Notes: a model not told the origin generated them from the sequence alone. Counted from the first letter of the stretch, positions 1 through 9,962 are shown. The stretch: 64,000 nt of DNA from Rhizobium leguminosarum (GCF_001679785.1 NZ_CP016286.1:1-64000); one strand, 5' to 3'. Translations and numbers: made by a program.

Positions 1-733
1 GATCGTCTCCAGGCGCCGCGGCGGTGTGGCGGCACGCGGCTCCATCGTCCGGGCAAGCTTGCGATCCAGCGTGGTCACCGAGATGCCGACGCGCGCCAGG
101 TTCTTAGCTGCCATCCTGCAGAATGTCGAGATCACGCAGGATCATCGCCGACTTGGTGACGATCGATACCGGATGGTTCGCCTTGTTCAACACCTCCAGA
201 ATGCCGCGCATGATGCGCCATTCCTTCTCGATCGGCTGATAGGGATCGGTATTGGTGCCGATCGCGATCACCCGCACCTTGTAGCCCGGCTTGGCGAGCT
301 CCCGCTCCAGCAGTTTTGCCGCATCGGGCTTGGCAAAGAGCTTCGTCTCGAAATCGAGCCCTGCGGAAAGCCCCATATAGGCGTGTGTCGGCCGGGCGAA
401 ACAATAGATGCATCCGTGCTCGCAGCCGCGATAGGGATTGATCGAGCGGTCGAAGGAAAGGTCCGGCGATTCGTTGCGGGTGATGGCCGTGCGCGGTTTT
501 TCGACCTGCACTTCCGTCTTGAATGGCGGCAGCTCTTCCCAGGTCTGCCAGCCATCGTCGACGGTCTCCCGCTGCAGCGGCTCGAACCGACCTGTCGGGT
601 TCAGTCCCGCCCCACGTCCACGCCGCCGGTCGACCTCGACTCTCAGGCCGGAGGACACGATCATCGCATCGGCAATATCTGCCGTATTGGCAGGCGCGAA
701 TGCGGCCTTCCCTGCCAGGGACTGCTCTCTCAT
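1..733 (-). pseudogene. PA0069-family radical SAM protein, 3' end outside window, one apparent frameshift
   Basis: Radical SAM protein of the PA0069/SplB-like family. The start is the ATG at 733, preceded by a GGGAGAA ribosome site. Residues 104-111 read CEHGCIYC, the CX3CX2C motif that holds the 4Fe-4S cluster for SAM cleavage; a typical family segment with SFDRSINPYRG precedes it. The frame starting at 733 stops at 104, after LDILQDGS. The family continuation (MAAKNLARVGISVTTLDRKL) is encoded directly downstream in another frame and runs off the window, so a net two-base loss or one-base gain lies near 105-117. Because neighbouring genes carry similar breaks, I think a sequence error is more likely than a true pseudogene. 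The substrate is unknown. Confidence 0.75.
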
Positions 734-871
734 CGGATTCTCCCGTGGCGGAAAGCCATCGCCTCCGCCCGTTTTGCTGATTAAATTCCTATCCGCAAAA
801 CAAGAACAATGCAAGAACAAATGAGGAAAACGGCGCTGGCAAAATTTTGTGCGGCGCATTATAAATAGTCA

Positions 872-1390
872 ATGTTGACGGTTGTTCTCGAATGTCAGGA
901 TCAGGAATCTGAGCTGGCACAGACTTTATCGGTATTGGTGGCAGGCGCGGTGGAGGGGCTGGTGAGCGATGTGGTGGTGCTCGATCATGGCTCGCGCGAT
1001 GGCACTTCACGGGTGGCCGACGCCGCCGGCTGCCGCTTCCATTCGCAATGGGATATCAAGGACATCGTCCGGGCAGCGCGCGGCGAGTGGCTGCTCTTCG
1101 TGGAGCCGGGCGCCAGACCCCAGGCCGGCTGGATCGATGAGATCGCCGAATATGTCGCGCTGAACAAGCTGCCGGCACGCTTCACCGCGTCGCGCGGCTA
1201 CAGGCGCCCGTTCTTCCAGCGTGTCGGCCGTGCCGTGCCGCCGCTGGAACTCGGCTTTCTCCTGCCGAAGAAGCAGGCGCTCGCCATTGCCAAAAGCGGC
1301 ATGCGGCTGACCGAATTCGTCAAGGGCCAGAAGCCGCGCAAGCTCGCGAGCGAACTGATTCCGTCCTGGGTCGCCCGCGCTGCGCGATAG
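872..1390 (+). CDS. Short family 2 glycosyltransferase-like protein
   Basis: A 172-residue protein resembling the N-terminal nucleotide-binding half of GT-A fold family 2 glycosyltransferases. It opens with LTVVLECQDQE, followed by a VVVLDHGSRDGT segment that corresponds to the family's D-x-S-x-D-G-T site, and WLLFVEPGARP in the position of the metal-binding region. It is about half the size of a full GT2 enzyme and has no membrane segment, so it may be a specialised or degenerate transferase. It is divergent from the radical SAM gene, with 138 bases between the two starts. The acceptor sugar cannot be inferred. Confidence 0.6.
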   Translation: MLTVVLECQDQESELAQTLSVLVAGAVEGLVSDVVVLDHGSRDGTSRVADAAGCRFHSQWDIKDIVRAARGEWLLFVEPGARPQAGWIDEIAEYVALNKLPARFTASRGYRRPFFQRVGRAVPPLELGFLLPKKQALAIAKSGMRLTEFVKGQKPRKLASELIPSWVARAAR

Positions 1391-1571
1391 GGCCGCAACC
1401 CTCTCCATGAGCAAAAGATGGCGCCCAATAGGATTTCGCGCTATAATTCAAACATGGCGCCGTCGAAGCGCCTCGCTTCGCAACGGAATGGCCATGGAAT
1501 GCCGGTGAACGGCAGAACAGGTCAGCGAAAATCTCCTCTTCTGCCGGGTAGCCCGCGAAAGGAGGTGCGTC

Positions 1572-1904
1572 ATGGCACGCGGTAGGATCTACGGCGTACG
1601 CAGTATGATCTACGGCCTCATCGCCGTCATATTGCCGACATTGGTGATCGCGCATCCGCATTCGGCAGCATCGCAGATGATGCGCAGTTGCGCAGGCCGA
1701 CCCGAAATCGTCAATTTCCTGGACAAGAACTTCGCTGAAAAGCTCACGGCAGTCGGACTGATCAACCAGAACGCCATTCTCGAGGTCTATGCTGCCGAAA
1801 GCGGCACCTGGACACTCATCGTCACGGATGTTCACGGCATAAGCTGCGTTCTGCTGGGTGACAGTTGGGACACGATGCCCGTCCTGCCGGGCCTAGCCAC
1901 ATAG
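1572..1904 (+). CDS. Small secreted protein of unknown function
   Basis: A 110-residue protein with an N-terminal hydrophobic stretch (about residues 12-27, SMIYGLIAVILPTLVIA) that looks like a signal peptide, followed by a mature domain with two cysteines (SCAGRPE and GISCVLLG). A strong AAAGGAGGTG ribosome site lies at 1558-1567, which fixes the start. I do not recognise the family. It is probably exported to the periplasm. It converges on moaB, with a perfect hairpin between them. Confidence 0.55.
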   Translation: MARGRIYGVRSMIYGLIAVILPTLVIAHPHSAASQMMRSCAGRPEIVNFLDKNFAEKLTAVGLINQNAILEVYAAESGTWTLIVTDVHGISCVLLGDSWDTMPVLPGLAT

Positions 1905-1907
1905 TGA

Positions 1908-1931
1908 ATGCCCCTGGTGCGCCAGGGGCAT
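1908..1931. terminator. Bidirectional terminator-like hairpin
   Basis: A perfect 10-base stem, ATGCCCCTGG with CCAGGGGCAT, around a TGCG loop. It sits between the convergent ends of the small secreted protein gene and moaB. There is no clear T-run, so its strength as an intrinsic terminator is uncertain. Confidence 0.6.
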
Positions 1932-1934
1932 GCC

Positions 1935-2487
1935 TTACTTCGTCGCGCCGCGTTTCAGGTGCTCGTCCAGACGCGGCATGATCTCGACGAAATTGCACGG
2001 CGCGCTGCGATAGTCGAGCTGTCCTTTCAGAATGCCGTCCCAGGCATCCCGGCAGGCGCCGGGCGAACCTGGCAGCACGAAGATGAAGGTGGCGTTGGCA
2101 ACACCTGCCGTGGCGCGCGACTGGATCGTCGCCGTGCGATCTTCTCGTAGGAGATCCGGTGGAAGATGGCGGAAAAGCCGTCCATCCGCTTTTCGAACAA
2201 AGGCTCCAGCGCCTCTGGCGTCACATCGCGGCCGGTAAAGCCGGTGCCGCCTGTGGTGATGACGACGTCTATGGCTTCGTTCTCGGTCCAGGCCTTCACC
2301 CGCGCGGCAATCTTTTCGCGATCATCGGGCACGATCCCCGGTCGACCAGCCTATGCCCCGCCTCCGTAATCCGCGCCGCCAGCGTGTCGCCTGACTTGTC
2401 CGTCTCCGGCGTGCGGGTATCCGAGATCGTGAGAACGGCAATACCGACCGCGATGAAGGGCCGCTTTTCGTCCAGACCTGCCATCAT
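1935..2487 (-). pseudogene. moaB: Molybdenum cofactor biosynthesis protein B, with two apparent single-base deletions
   Basis: MoaB/MogA-type molybdopterin-binding protein, which acts in molybdenum cofactor synthesis. Read across frames, the product starts MMAGLDEKRPFIAVG at 2487, contains the TTGGTGFTGRD molybdopterin-binding motif, and ends LDEHLKRGATK at 1935. The frame breaks twice: near 2335-2339 (one G or C missing before IVPDDREK) and near 2137 (one C missing on the plus strand, after SYEKI). Both sites are short G/C runs and restoring one base rejoins the family sequence, so sequencing error is likely. The ATG overlaps the ispE stop (ATGA), which suggests coupled translation. Confidence 0.8.
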
Positions 2488-3392
2488 GCGCCTCCCGAAA
2501 CCGTTTCCGTCGCCTGGAAATACCAGCCAGGGCGCTCGTCGTGAAGAGCTGCCGCCGCATGTTCGGCAGCAGTCATGCTCGCAAAGATGCCGAAACAGGT
2601 GGCGCCGGAACCGGACATGCGGGTCAGAAAGGCACCGTTCGCTTGCAGCATCGCCGAGATCTTCGAAATCTCGGGCACGAGTTCGCGCGCCGGCGGCTCC
2701 AGTCGTTGCGGGCAGCAGCAATTGCCGCGAGCCAGTCGGCAGTCTGAGGTGGGCTCGGTGCCAGGCTCAGGGCCGGATTGTTCTTTGTCGCCAGCCGGCG
2801 GAAAACCTCAGGCGTCGAGACGCCCTTCAGCGAATTGGCAAGCACCATGGCAAAGGCCGGCAGATCAGGCACGGCTTCGATCTTTTCGCCGATGCCGCGG
2901 GCAATCAGCGGCCGGCTCTTAAGGCACATCGGCACGTCGGCGCCGAGCTTCAGCGCCAGCGAGGCAAGTGTCTCCGCCGATAATGTCGTACCCCAGAGCC
3001 GCATCAGCCCGCGCAGCGTCGCGGCTGCATCGGCCGAGCCGCCACCGATGCCGGAGGCAACAGGCAGGTTCTTTTCGAGATGGATACGGACGGGAAAGGC
3101 GAGGGGACCGACCGCCTCGCGCAGGAGGTCGCGGGCCTTCAGCACCAAGTTGGTGCCCGTCGCCGGCAAGTACCTCGCCGAAACGGCCCGACAGGGTGAA
3201 TGCGTCGGTCGGCGCCCGCATGAAGCCCAGCCGGTCGCCGTGATCTGCGAAGGTCACCAGCATATCGAGCAGATGATAGCCATCCGGCCGCTGACCCGTC
3301 ACATGCAGGGCGAGGTTGATTTTCGCGCGAGCTTCCTCGGTGACGCTGGAGCATGATGCCGAAAAGTGTGAGCGGTTTTCGGACGACATCAT
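2484..3392 (-). pseudogene. ispE: 4-diphosphocytidyl-2-C-methyl-D-erythritol kinase, with two apparent frameshifts
   Basis: GHMP-family kinase of the MEP isoprenoid pathway; it phosphorylates CDP-methylerythritol. Visible signatures are [14 protein letters not shown] near the start, the ATP-binding loop [16 protein letters not shown], and the C-terminal MSGSGATCFGIF. Two frame breaks occur: between about 3155 and 3172 (net +1 or -2) and near 2702 (one G missing on the plus strand, inside RNDLEPPAREL). The gene is essential in most bacteria, so errors in the sequence are likelier than real loss. The only in-frame ATG codons upstream of the conserved domain (3387-3392) lie inside a palindromic repeat, which therefore encodes about the first 14 residues. 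Confidence 0.85.
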
Positions 3393-3394
3393 GC
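3351..3394. repeat. Rhizobial intergenic palindrome overlapping the ispE start
   Basis: Outer arms GCATGATG/CATCATGC (8 bp) and inner arms CCGAAAA/TTTTCGG (7 bp), around a GTGTGAGCGG loop. It has the same architecture and core as the copies at 20092, 38866 and 54520. It lies between the TPR gene and ispE and contains the ispE initiation codon. Confidence 0.85.
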
Positions 3395-3443
3395 TCTATT
3401 TCTTTGATCTCACGCCGGCGATGCCCTTGTCAGGCATGGTCCG

Positions 3444-5273
3444 TCAGGATTTCTTGTCGACCGGCGGCGGGGTGACGGGCGCCGGATCGGCTGCTTCTTG
3501 TCGGCCGCCTTGGCATCGTCACTGACGGGAGGCAGGCCGTTGGCGACCTTGTCCTTGATCTTCGGGATCTCGGCAGCTTCGGGCTCGGAGGCGAGCGCCC
3601 GGTTCCACTGGTAGACGGCCTCGAGCTTGCGCCCGACGCGCCAGTAGGCATCGCCGAGATGGTCGTTGATCGTCGCGTCGCCAGCCTTGATCTGGGCGGC
3701 CCGCTCCAACTCGTCGACGGCATCGTCGAAGCGGTTGAGGCGGAAATAGGCCCAGCCGAGCGAATCGATGATGTAGCCGTCGTCAGGGCGAAGGTCGACG
3801 GCTTTCTTGATCATGCCGAGACCTCGTCGAGGTTCCGGTTCATGTCGATCCAGGAATAGCCGAGATAGTTCAGTACCTGCGGCTGGTCGGGATTGAGCTC
3901 CAGCGCCTTGCGGAAGTTCGGTTCCGCCTGGTCCCACTTCTTCAGCGCTCATAGGCAATGCCGCGCTGGAAGAAGACGCTCCAGTTGGCGCGGCCTGGAA
4001 TGGGGCCGATCGTTTCGACGGCCTTGTCGTAATTCGTGGCCATCGCCTGGTAGTCCTTGGCGTCGGAAAGCACGCTGCCATAGGCGAGGTAACTGCGGAT
4101 GTCCTTCGGGTCGGAGGCGATCAGCGCCTGCAGGTGCTTGCGCGCCTCGTCCACCTTGCCGCCCTGGGCAAGGGCAAGGCCGAGCTGCAGCTCGGAGATG
4201 CGCCGCATCGGCGAATTCTCCGGCACCTTCTTGTAGAGCGCGATGGCGCGGTCCATCTGGTTCTGCTTCTCGGCAATGCCGCCGAGCAGCACCAGCGTAT
4301 CGGCGCTGTTCGGATCGAGCGCATTGGCCGTCTGCAGGTACAGCGAGACGATGTCCTCGGCGCCGTCGCGGTTCAGCGCGCCGCCGACCGAGAACAGCAC
4401 GCCGGCGGCACCTTCTTCGGCCGTCTTGACCTGCTGCTCCTGCTTCTCGTTCTTTTCGATACTATCGCGCAGCGCGTTCAGCGGCGCATAGTTCGGCAAC
4501 AGGTTGTCGCCGACAGAAACGGCGTCGAGCGCCTTCTGCTTATTGCCTTGTGTTGCTTCAAGACGGGCAAGCGCCATCACGGCGCGCATGAAGGTGTCGG
4601 GCGCCGTTGCGCCCCCCTCCTTGTCGAGCACGGCATCGTTCAGATGCTTTCGGGCGGATTTCACGTCGCCGATGGCGATGGCGATCGCTCCGGCATTGTA
4701 ATTCTGGAAGATGCGGAACCAGTCCGGCCCCTTCATCTTCTCGACCATCGTGAGCGCTTCCTTGCCGCGGCCGGCGCCGACGCGGGCCCAGGCGAGCAGC
4801 AGGTCGTTCATCATCCGGTCGAGATCGTTTGGCCCCTTATATTTCAGGATGGCCTCGGCGGATTTGTAGTCATCACGGCGCACGGCATCCATGCCGCGCA
4901 CGATCGTGGTGATACGCTCGACGGAAGGATCGCCCTTCAGGTCATTGGCATATTTGACGCCGTCCTTGATATCGCCATTGAGCAGCAGCGAGATCATCAG
5001 CCGCTGGCGAATCTCTGGATTGCCGGGCTCGATCTGCAGCGCCTTCTTGTAGAGTTCGATCGCCGTTTCATAGTCATGATCGACATCGGCGGTGCGCGCG
5101 GCGAGAAAGGCGCCGGAGAAAGTGGTGACGCTGTCCGCATCGAAGTGAACGGCCGTGCCGGCATCGTCTGTCTTGGCCGCATCCTCGGCGTTTGCGCCGC
5201 CGACACCGCTGAGCGAAAGGACAGCGGCCAGCGCTGCGCTCGTAAGAAGACGGATGGCAAGTCTCTGCCGCAT
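3444..5273 (-). pseudogene. Exported tetratricopeptide repeat protein, with three apparent single-base deletions
   Basis: A TPR protein with a signal peptide (MRQRLAIRLLTSAALAAVL..., cleavage probably after GGANA). About 585 residues are expected if all frames are joined. Repeats are visible throughout, for example DYETAIELYKKALQIEPGNP, MDRAIALYKKVPENSP and FDDAVDELERAAQIKAGD, so it is likely a periplasmic or envelope scaffold protein. The reading frame breaks near 3944, 3822 and 3494. In each case one base of a short G/C run seems missing, and restoring it rejoins GIAYERLKKWDQ, LDEGLGMIKKAV and ADKKAADPAPV. The corrected stop is at 3444. Its partner is unknown. It is the first gene of a TPR-ispE-moaB unit. 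Confidence 0.8.
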
Positions 5274-5407
5274 TAGGAAACCTTTCTTCGACAGCGTCCC
5301 GACAAATGGTGCCGGCCGCAAAACCAGTTGCGATCACTGATTCATAACAGGATGGCTTTTTTGAAGCGGCGCTGCAAGAAAATCAGCCTGCGATCAAGGA
5401 CGTTTGA

Positions 5408-6424
5408 TCAATTGACGCGCTCGATGCAGAAGTCGATCACTTCCATCAGGGCGGATTTCCAGACCGTATCGGGAAGGGGCGCAAGCGCATCGCGCGCGAT
5501 CGTGCCGTAATGGATCGCACGGCCGATCGTGTCGCTGAGCGTGCCGTATTTGGTGATCAATCCCAGCGCTTTTTCGAGGTTGGCGTCGGTGCTGTTGCCG
5601 GCCTCGATCGCATCGCGCCAGAAGGCGCGCTCATCCTCGGTGCCGCGGCGATAGGCGAGAATGACCGGTAGGGTGATCTTGCCCTCGCGGAAATCGTCGC
5701 CGACATTCTTGCCGAGATCGGCGGCCTTGCCGCCATAGTCGAGCGCATCGTCGACCAGCTGGAAGGCGAGCCCGAGATTCATGCCGTAGGATTTCAGCGC
5801 ATTGCGGCCTGACCGGCCGGCCTCGGCGACGATCGGCCCGACTTCGGCGGCGGCGGCAAAGAGAGCGGCCGTCTTGGCGCGGATGACCGAGAGATAATCG
5901 TCCTCCGTCGTCTCCATGTTCTTGGCGACGGAAAGCTGCAGCACCTCGCCTTCGGCGATCACGCAGGCGGCGGCAGACAAGACGTCGAGCGCATCGAGCG
6001 AGCCGACATCGACCATCATGCGGAAGGCCTGGCCGAGCAGGAAATCGCCGACCAGCACGCTTGCCTGGTTGCCCCAGATCATTCGCGCCGTCGATTTGCC
6101 GCGGCGCAGATCGCTTTCGTCGACGACGTCGTCATGCAGCAGCGTTGCCGTATGCATGAACTCGACCGATGTGGCGAGCTTGACGTGGTTTTCGCCCCTG
6201 TAGTCGAACAGCGATGCGGAAGCCAGCGTCAGCATCGGCCGCAGCCGCTTGCCGCCGGACGAGATCAGATGGTTCGCCACTTCGGGGATCATCTGCACGT
6301 CGGAGCCGGCCTTGGAGAGAATGAGCTGGTTTACTCGCTCCATATCCGCCCTGGTGAGATCGACCAGCGGCTTTATGGATGCCAGTTTGTTTTTGCTTTC
6401 TTCAAGCGGTATGACCACGCCCAA
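5408..6424 (-). CDS. ispB: Polyprenyl (octaprenyl/decaprenyl) diphosphate synthase
   Basis: Trans-isoprenyl diphosphate synthase that makes the long side chain of ubiquinone. It is 338 residues, the usual family length. The first aspartate-rich motif, DDVVD at residues 98-102, follows LLH; the second, VDDALDY, lies near residue 225. The GGKRLRP substrate motif is at residues 58-64. It reads divergently from the DUF2007 gene, with about 110 bases between starts. The ubiA gene at 31 kb would use its product. Rhizobia generally make ubiquinone-10, so decaprenyl specificity is possible; chain length cannot be read from the sequence by eye. Confidence 0.93.
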   Translation of the reverse strand: MGVVIPLEESKNKLASIKPLVDLTRADMERVNQLILSKAGSDVQMIPEVANHLISSGGKRLRPMLTLASASLFDYRGENHVKLATSVEFMHTATLLHDDVVDESDLRRGKSTARMIWGNQASVLVGDFLLGQAFRMMVDVGSLDALDVLSAAACVIAEGEVLQLSVAKNMETTEDDYLSVIRAKTAALFAAAAEVGPIVAEAGRSGRNALKSYGMNLGLAFQLVDDALDYGGKAADLGKNVGDDFREGKITLPVILAYRRGTEDERAFWRDAIEAGNSTDANLEKALGLITKYGTLSDTIGRAIHYGTIARDALAPLPDTVWKSALMEVIDFCIERVN

Positions 6425-6532
6425 CGACCCGGACTCCTATTCATTCATTGCACCTGACAATAGAAAGGGGCGATGGACGCGGCAAGGGGTGAATTGTCGC
6501 GCTGAGCGAAATTGGAAGGAAAACGACGGCAA

Positions 6533-6760
6533 ATGCATGAGCTTATCCGCGCCAACGATCCCGTTCTTCTCTCCTATGCCGAGAGTTTGATGAAGGATGC
6601 CGGAATTCACTGCTTCATCGCCGATCAGGGCATGAGCGTGCTCGAAGGCTCGCTCGGCATGCTGTCGCGCCGCCTGCTGGTGGATGAGGAGATGGCCGAT
6701 CAGGCGCGCCGCATCCTCATCGATGCCGGTCTCGGCAGCGAGCTGCGTGATCGGAAGTGA
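6533..6760 (+). CDS. DUF2007-family small protein
   Basis: A 75-residue protein that begins MHELIRANDPVLLSYAESLM and ends with LLVDEEMADQARRILIDAGL. This matches the DUF2007 pattern, a small alpha/beta fold that recalls signal-transducing PII-like or antitoxin-sized domains; its function is not established. The ATG at 6533 is preferred over a TTG upstream because it starts the conserved domain and an AAGGAAAA stretch precedes it. The stop is 6 bases from the next ATG, so it is co-transcribed with the methyltransferase. Confidence 0.75.
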   Translation: MHELIRANDPVLLSYAESLMKDAGIHCFIADQGMSVLEGSLGMLSRRLLVDEEMADQARRILIDAGLGSELRDRK

Positions 6761-6766
6761 GCTTCG

Positions 6767-7543
6767 ATGACCGGGGAAACCGCTGAAACGATCGATGCCT
6801 TTCATCGCGGCGCCTTCCATGTGGTCCAGCCGAAGGGCAGGGGCCATCGCTCCGGCATGGATGCGATGCTGCTTGCGGCGCTCGTCGCCGACGACCGTCC
6901 GGTCAGGGTTGCCGATCTCGGCGCCGGCGCCGGCGCTGCCGGCCTTGCCGTCGCCTCGCGCCTTGCCGATGCAGAAGTGGTGCTGTTCGAACGCTCGGCC
7001 GAGATGGCCGATTATGCCCGCCGCAGCATCCTGCTCCCCGACAATGCCCATATCGCCGGCCGCGTCAGCGTCGTCGAGGCCGATGTGACGCTGACCGCCA
7101 AGGCACGCAACGATGCGGGGCTCACCGATGAGAGCTTCCACCACGTCATCATGAACCCGCCGTTCAACGACGCCGGCGACCGGCGCACGCCGGATGCGCT
7201 GAAGGCCGAAGCCCATGCGATGACCGATGGTCTGTTCGAAAGCTGGATCCGTACGGCGGGCGCCATCATGATATCAGGCGGGCAATTGTCGCTGATCGCC
7301 CGGCCGCAATCGATCGCCGAGATCATCATGGCCTGCGGCCGGCGCTTCGGCGGCATCGAGATCACCGCCATCCATCCGCGTCCGGGCGAAAATGCCGTTC
7401 GGATCCTGGTGACAGCGATCAAGGGATCGCGGGCGCGGCTATCGCTGCGTGCGGCCCTCATCATGCACGAAGAGGGGAGCCACAAGTTCTCCCCTCTCGT
7501 CGATGATTTCAACAATGGCCGGGCGGCCTATGCCAGGCTTTAG
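6767..7543 (+). CDS. TrmN6-like tRNA1(Val) adenine-N6 methyltransferase
   Basis: A class I SAM-dependent methyltransferase of 258 residues. The SAM-binding loop is VADLGAGAGAAGLAVA (about residues 48-63) and the catalytic NPPF motif is in VIMNPPFNDAG (about residues 126-136), which marks N6-adenine or N5-glutamine methylation. The region before the SAM loop, GRGHRSGMDAMLLAAL, matches the TrmN6/YfiC group that modifies A37 of tRNA-Val. Substrate assignment is by family only. It is paired with DUF2007 and converges on mntH. Confidence 0.75.
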   Translation: MTGETAETIDAFHRGAFHVVQPKGRGHRSGMDAMLLAALVADDRPVRVADLGAGAGAAGLAVASRLADAEVVLFERSAEMADYARRSILLPDNAHIAGRVSVVEADVTLTAKARNDAGLTDESFHHVIMNPPFNDAGDRRTPDALKAEAHAMTDGLFESWIRTAGAIMISGGQLSLIARPQSIAEIIMACGRRFGGIEITAIHPRPGENAVRILVTAIKGSRARLSLRAALIMHEEGSHKFSPLVDDFNNGRAAYARL

Positions 7544-7572
7544 GCTGGCTTCAGACTTTTCCTGAAAATGCT

Positions 7573-8913
7573 TCAGCCGGTGACGAAGTCGAGGAGCAGC
7601 TTGACGTTCAGTCCGGCGATCACGACCGCGATCAGATAGGCGACACCACTCAGCCAGCGCGGCGCCACCAGTTCGCCCATCTTGGCCTTGTTGGCGGTAA
7701 ACATCACCAGCGGGAAGACGGCGAAGGAAAGCTGCAGGCTGAGCACCACCTGGGTGAGGATCAACAGCTCGGCCGTGCCCTGGTCGCCATACCAGATGGT
7801 GACGATCGCTGCCGGCACGATGGCGATGGCACGGGTAATCAGGCGGCGCACCCACGGCTTCAGCCGGATCTTGAGGAAGCCTTCCATGACGATCTGGCCG
7901 GCAAGCGTTGCCGTCACCGTCGAGTTGAGACCGCAGCAGAGAAGCGCGATGCCGAACAGCGTCGGCGCGATGGCGAGGCCGAGCAGCGGCGACAGCAGCG
8001 AATAGGCATCGCCGAGTTCGACGACGTCGGTCTTGCCGTGCGCATTGAAGGCGGCGGCCGCCAGGATCAGGATAGAGGCATTGATCAGCAGCGCGAAACA
8101 GAGCGCGACCGTCGAGTCGATCGTCGCAAAGGTCAGCGCCTCCCTCTTTTCGGGAACCGTATGGCCATAGGCCCGCGTCTGCACGATGCCGGAGTGGAGG
8201 TACAGATTGTGCGGCATGACGGTCGCGCCGAGAATGCCGAGCGCCAGGTAGAGCATCTCGGGATTGGTCACGATCTCGGTCGTCGGGAAGAAGCCGGTGA
8301 GGACGGAGCCCCATTGCGGGTCGGCCAGCAGGATCTGCACACCGAAGCAGACCGCGATGACGCCGAGCAGCGCGATGATGAAGGCTTCCACCCAGCGGAA
8401 GCCGAGCTTCTGCAAAAAGAGGATCACGAAGACGTCGAGCGCGGTGATCAGCACGCCGAGTTCGAGCGGGATGCCCATCAGCAGGTTGAGGCCGATCGCC
8501 GTGCCGATCACCTCGGCGATATCGGTGGCGATGATGGCGATTTCCGCAAAGGCCCAGAGCGGCAGCGAGACGTATTTCGGAAAGGCGTCGCGGCAGGCCT
8601 GCGCAAGGTCGCGGCCGGAGGCGATCGCGAGGCGCGCGCAGAGCGATTGCAGCACGATCGCCATCAGGTTGGAAAGCAGCGCGACGGTGAGCAGCGCATA
8701 GCCGAATTTCGAGCCGCCGGCGAGCGAGGTCGCCCAGTTGCCGGGGTCCATGTAGCCGACGGCGACCATGTAGCCCGGCCCGGCGAAGGCTGCCGCCCTT
8801 CGCCACATCGAGCTGTGACGCCCGGTTCCGACGGTGCGGTAGACATCCGACAGCGACGCTTCTCCGCGTTCGTGCCGCCAGCCGCTCTTTGTATTCGGAT
8901 TGAGCACGTCCAT
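7573..8913 (-). CDS. mntH: Nramp-family manganese/divalent metal transporter
   Basis: Inner-membrane proton-coupled Mn(II)/Fe(II) importer of 446 residues with about 11 membrane helices. The Nramp signature [11 protein letters not shown] lies in the first helix and [12 protein letters not shown] in the sixth; both DPGN and MPH metal-binding motifs are intact. The start at ATG 8913 is chosen because the upstream extension holds regulatory DNA and no conserved residues. A 21-bp dyad at 8957-8977 resembles a Fur/Mur operator, which fits known manganese control of rhizobial mntH. Confidence 0.93.
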   Translation of the reverse strand: MDVLNPNTKSGWRHERGEASLSDVYRTVGTGRHSSMWRRAAAFAGPGYMVAVGYMDPGNWATSLAGGSKFGYALLTVALLSNLMAIVLQSLCARLAIASGRDLAQACRDAFPKYVSLPLWAFAEIAIIATDIAEVIGTAIGLNLLMGIPLELGVLITALDVFVILFLQKLGFRWVEAFIIALLGVIAVCFGVQILLADPQWGSVLTGFFPTTEIVTNPEMLYLALGILGATVMPHNLYLHSGIVQTRAYGHTVPEKREALTFATIDSTVALCFALLINASILILAAAAFNAHGKTDVVELGDAYSLLSPLLGLAIAPTLFGIALLCCGLNSTVTATLAGQIVMEGFLKIRLKPWVRRLITRAIAIVPAAIVTIWYGDQGTAELLILTQVVLSLQLSFAVFPLVMFTANKAKMGELVAPRWLSGVAYLIAVVIAGLNVKLLLDFVTG

Positions 8914-8956
8914 GCGATTTCCACCTGTTTTATCGTGCGTGCAATATGACGAGTTA

Positions 8957-8977
8957 GAATGATAATGCAAGTCATTC
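8957..8977 (-). promoter_or_regulatory. Putative Fur/Mur-type operator of mntH
   Basis: An AT-rich dyad with arms GAATGA and TCATTC separated by 9 bases, about 44 bp upstream of the mntH start. The centre, GATAATGCAAG, resembles a Fur box half (GATAATGAT). In rhizobia the Fur homologue Mur represses manganese uptake genes, so this is a reasonable Mur site. The assignment is by resemblance only. Confidence 0.45.
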
Positions 8978-9083
8978 GCAACAACAAATTCAAACCCAAT
9001 GTTTTCAGGAACGCAGCCATTGTGTTTGTCGTTCCAGCGCATACATGGGTGACGATCGTGCGACCCGAAGCGAAGGATGGGAA

Positions 9084-9944
9084 ATGGCCGGATTCTTGAG
9101 AAAACTGATGCCGAAACGGTTCCGCAAGGACGGCATCACCATTCCGGTCGTTCGCCTGCAGGGGGCGATCATCAGCGGCGGCGGCCAGTTCCGGCCGACC
9201 CTCAACCTTGCCAATGTCTCTCCGGTTCTGGAAAAGGCCTTCGCCATGAAGGACGCACCGGCGGTCGCCATCTCCATCAATTCGCCGGGCGGCTCGCCCG
9301 TCCAGTCGCGCCTGATCTTCACCCGCATTCGCGAGCTCGCCCGCGAGAAGCAGAAGAAGGTTCTGGTCTTCGTCGAAGATGTCGCCGCCTCGGGCGGTTA
9401 CATGATCGCGCTTGCCGGCGACGAGATCATCGCCGACGCCACCTCCATCGTCGGCTCGATCGGCGTCGTCTCCGGCGGTTTCGGCTTTCCCGAGCTCCTG
9501 AAGAAGATCGGCGTCGAACGCCGGGTCTATACGGCGGGCGAAAATAAGGTGATCCTCGATCCTTTTCAGCCGGAAAAGGAAAAGGACATCGAGTACCTGA
9601 AGAGCCTGCAGCTCGAAATCCACCAGGTCTTCATCTCCATGGTGCGCGAACGTCGCGCCGGCAAGCTTAGGGACGATGCGGCGGTGTTTTCCGGCCTGTT
9701 CTGGAGTGGCACACGCGGCCTCGAACTCGGCCTCATCGACGGCCTCGGCGACATGCGCCAGGAACTGAAGCGGCGCTACGGCCAGAAGACCAAGCTGGAG
9801 CTCGTCACCGCCGGCCGCGGCCTGTTCGGCCGCAGGATTCCCGGCGTATCGCCGGTTTCGCTCGAAGGTGCTGCATCCGGTCTCGCGACGGGGCTTGTCG
9901 AAGCGGCGGAAGAGAGAGCATTGTGGAGCCGGTTCGGGCTTTGA
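9084..9944 (+). CDS. S49-family (SppA/SohB-like) serine peptidase
   Basis: A 286-residue protein of the S49 signal-peptide-peptidase family, short like SohB. The catalytic serine is probably S103 in [12 protein letters not shown]. The general-base lysine is probably K155 in [13 protein letters not shown], giving the family's Ser-Lys dyad. The oxyanion region [11 protein letters not shown] is at residues 65-75. There is no clear N-terminal membrane anchor, so it may be peripheral or cytoplasmic. The ATG at 9084 is preferred to one at 9045 because the conserved domain starts soon after it. The small membrane gene follows 18 bases later. Confidence 0.85.
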   Translation: MAGFLRKLMPKRFRKDGITIPVVRLQGAIISGGGQFRPTLNLANVSPVLEKAFAMKDAPAVAISINSPGGSPVQSRLIFTRIRELAREKQKKVLVFVEDVAASGGYMIALAGDEIIADATSIVGSIGVVSGGFGFPELLKKIGVERRVYTAGENKVILDPFQPEKEKDIEYLKSLQLEIHQVFISMVRERRAGKLRDDAAVFSGLFWSGTRGLELGLIDGLGDMRQELKRRYGQKTKLELVTAGRGLFGRRIPGVSPVSLEGAASGLATGLVEAAEERALWSRFGL

Positions 9945-9962
9945 GAGGAGCAAGAGAGGGGC

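Noticed and set aside
1442..1447. TATAAT promoter element before the small secreted protein gene
   Set aside because: No convincing -35 at the right distance; the match could be by chance.
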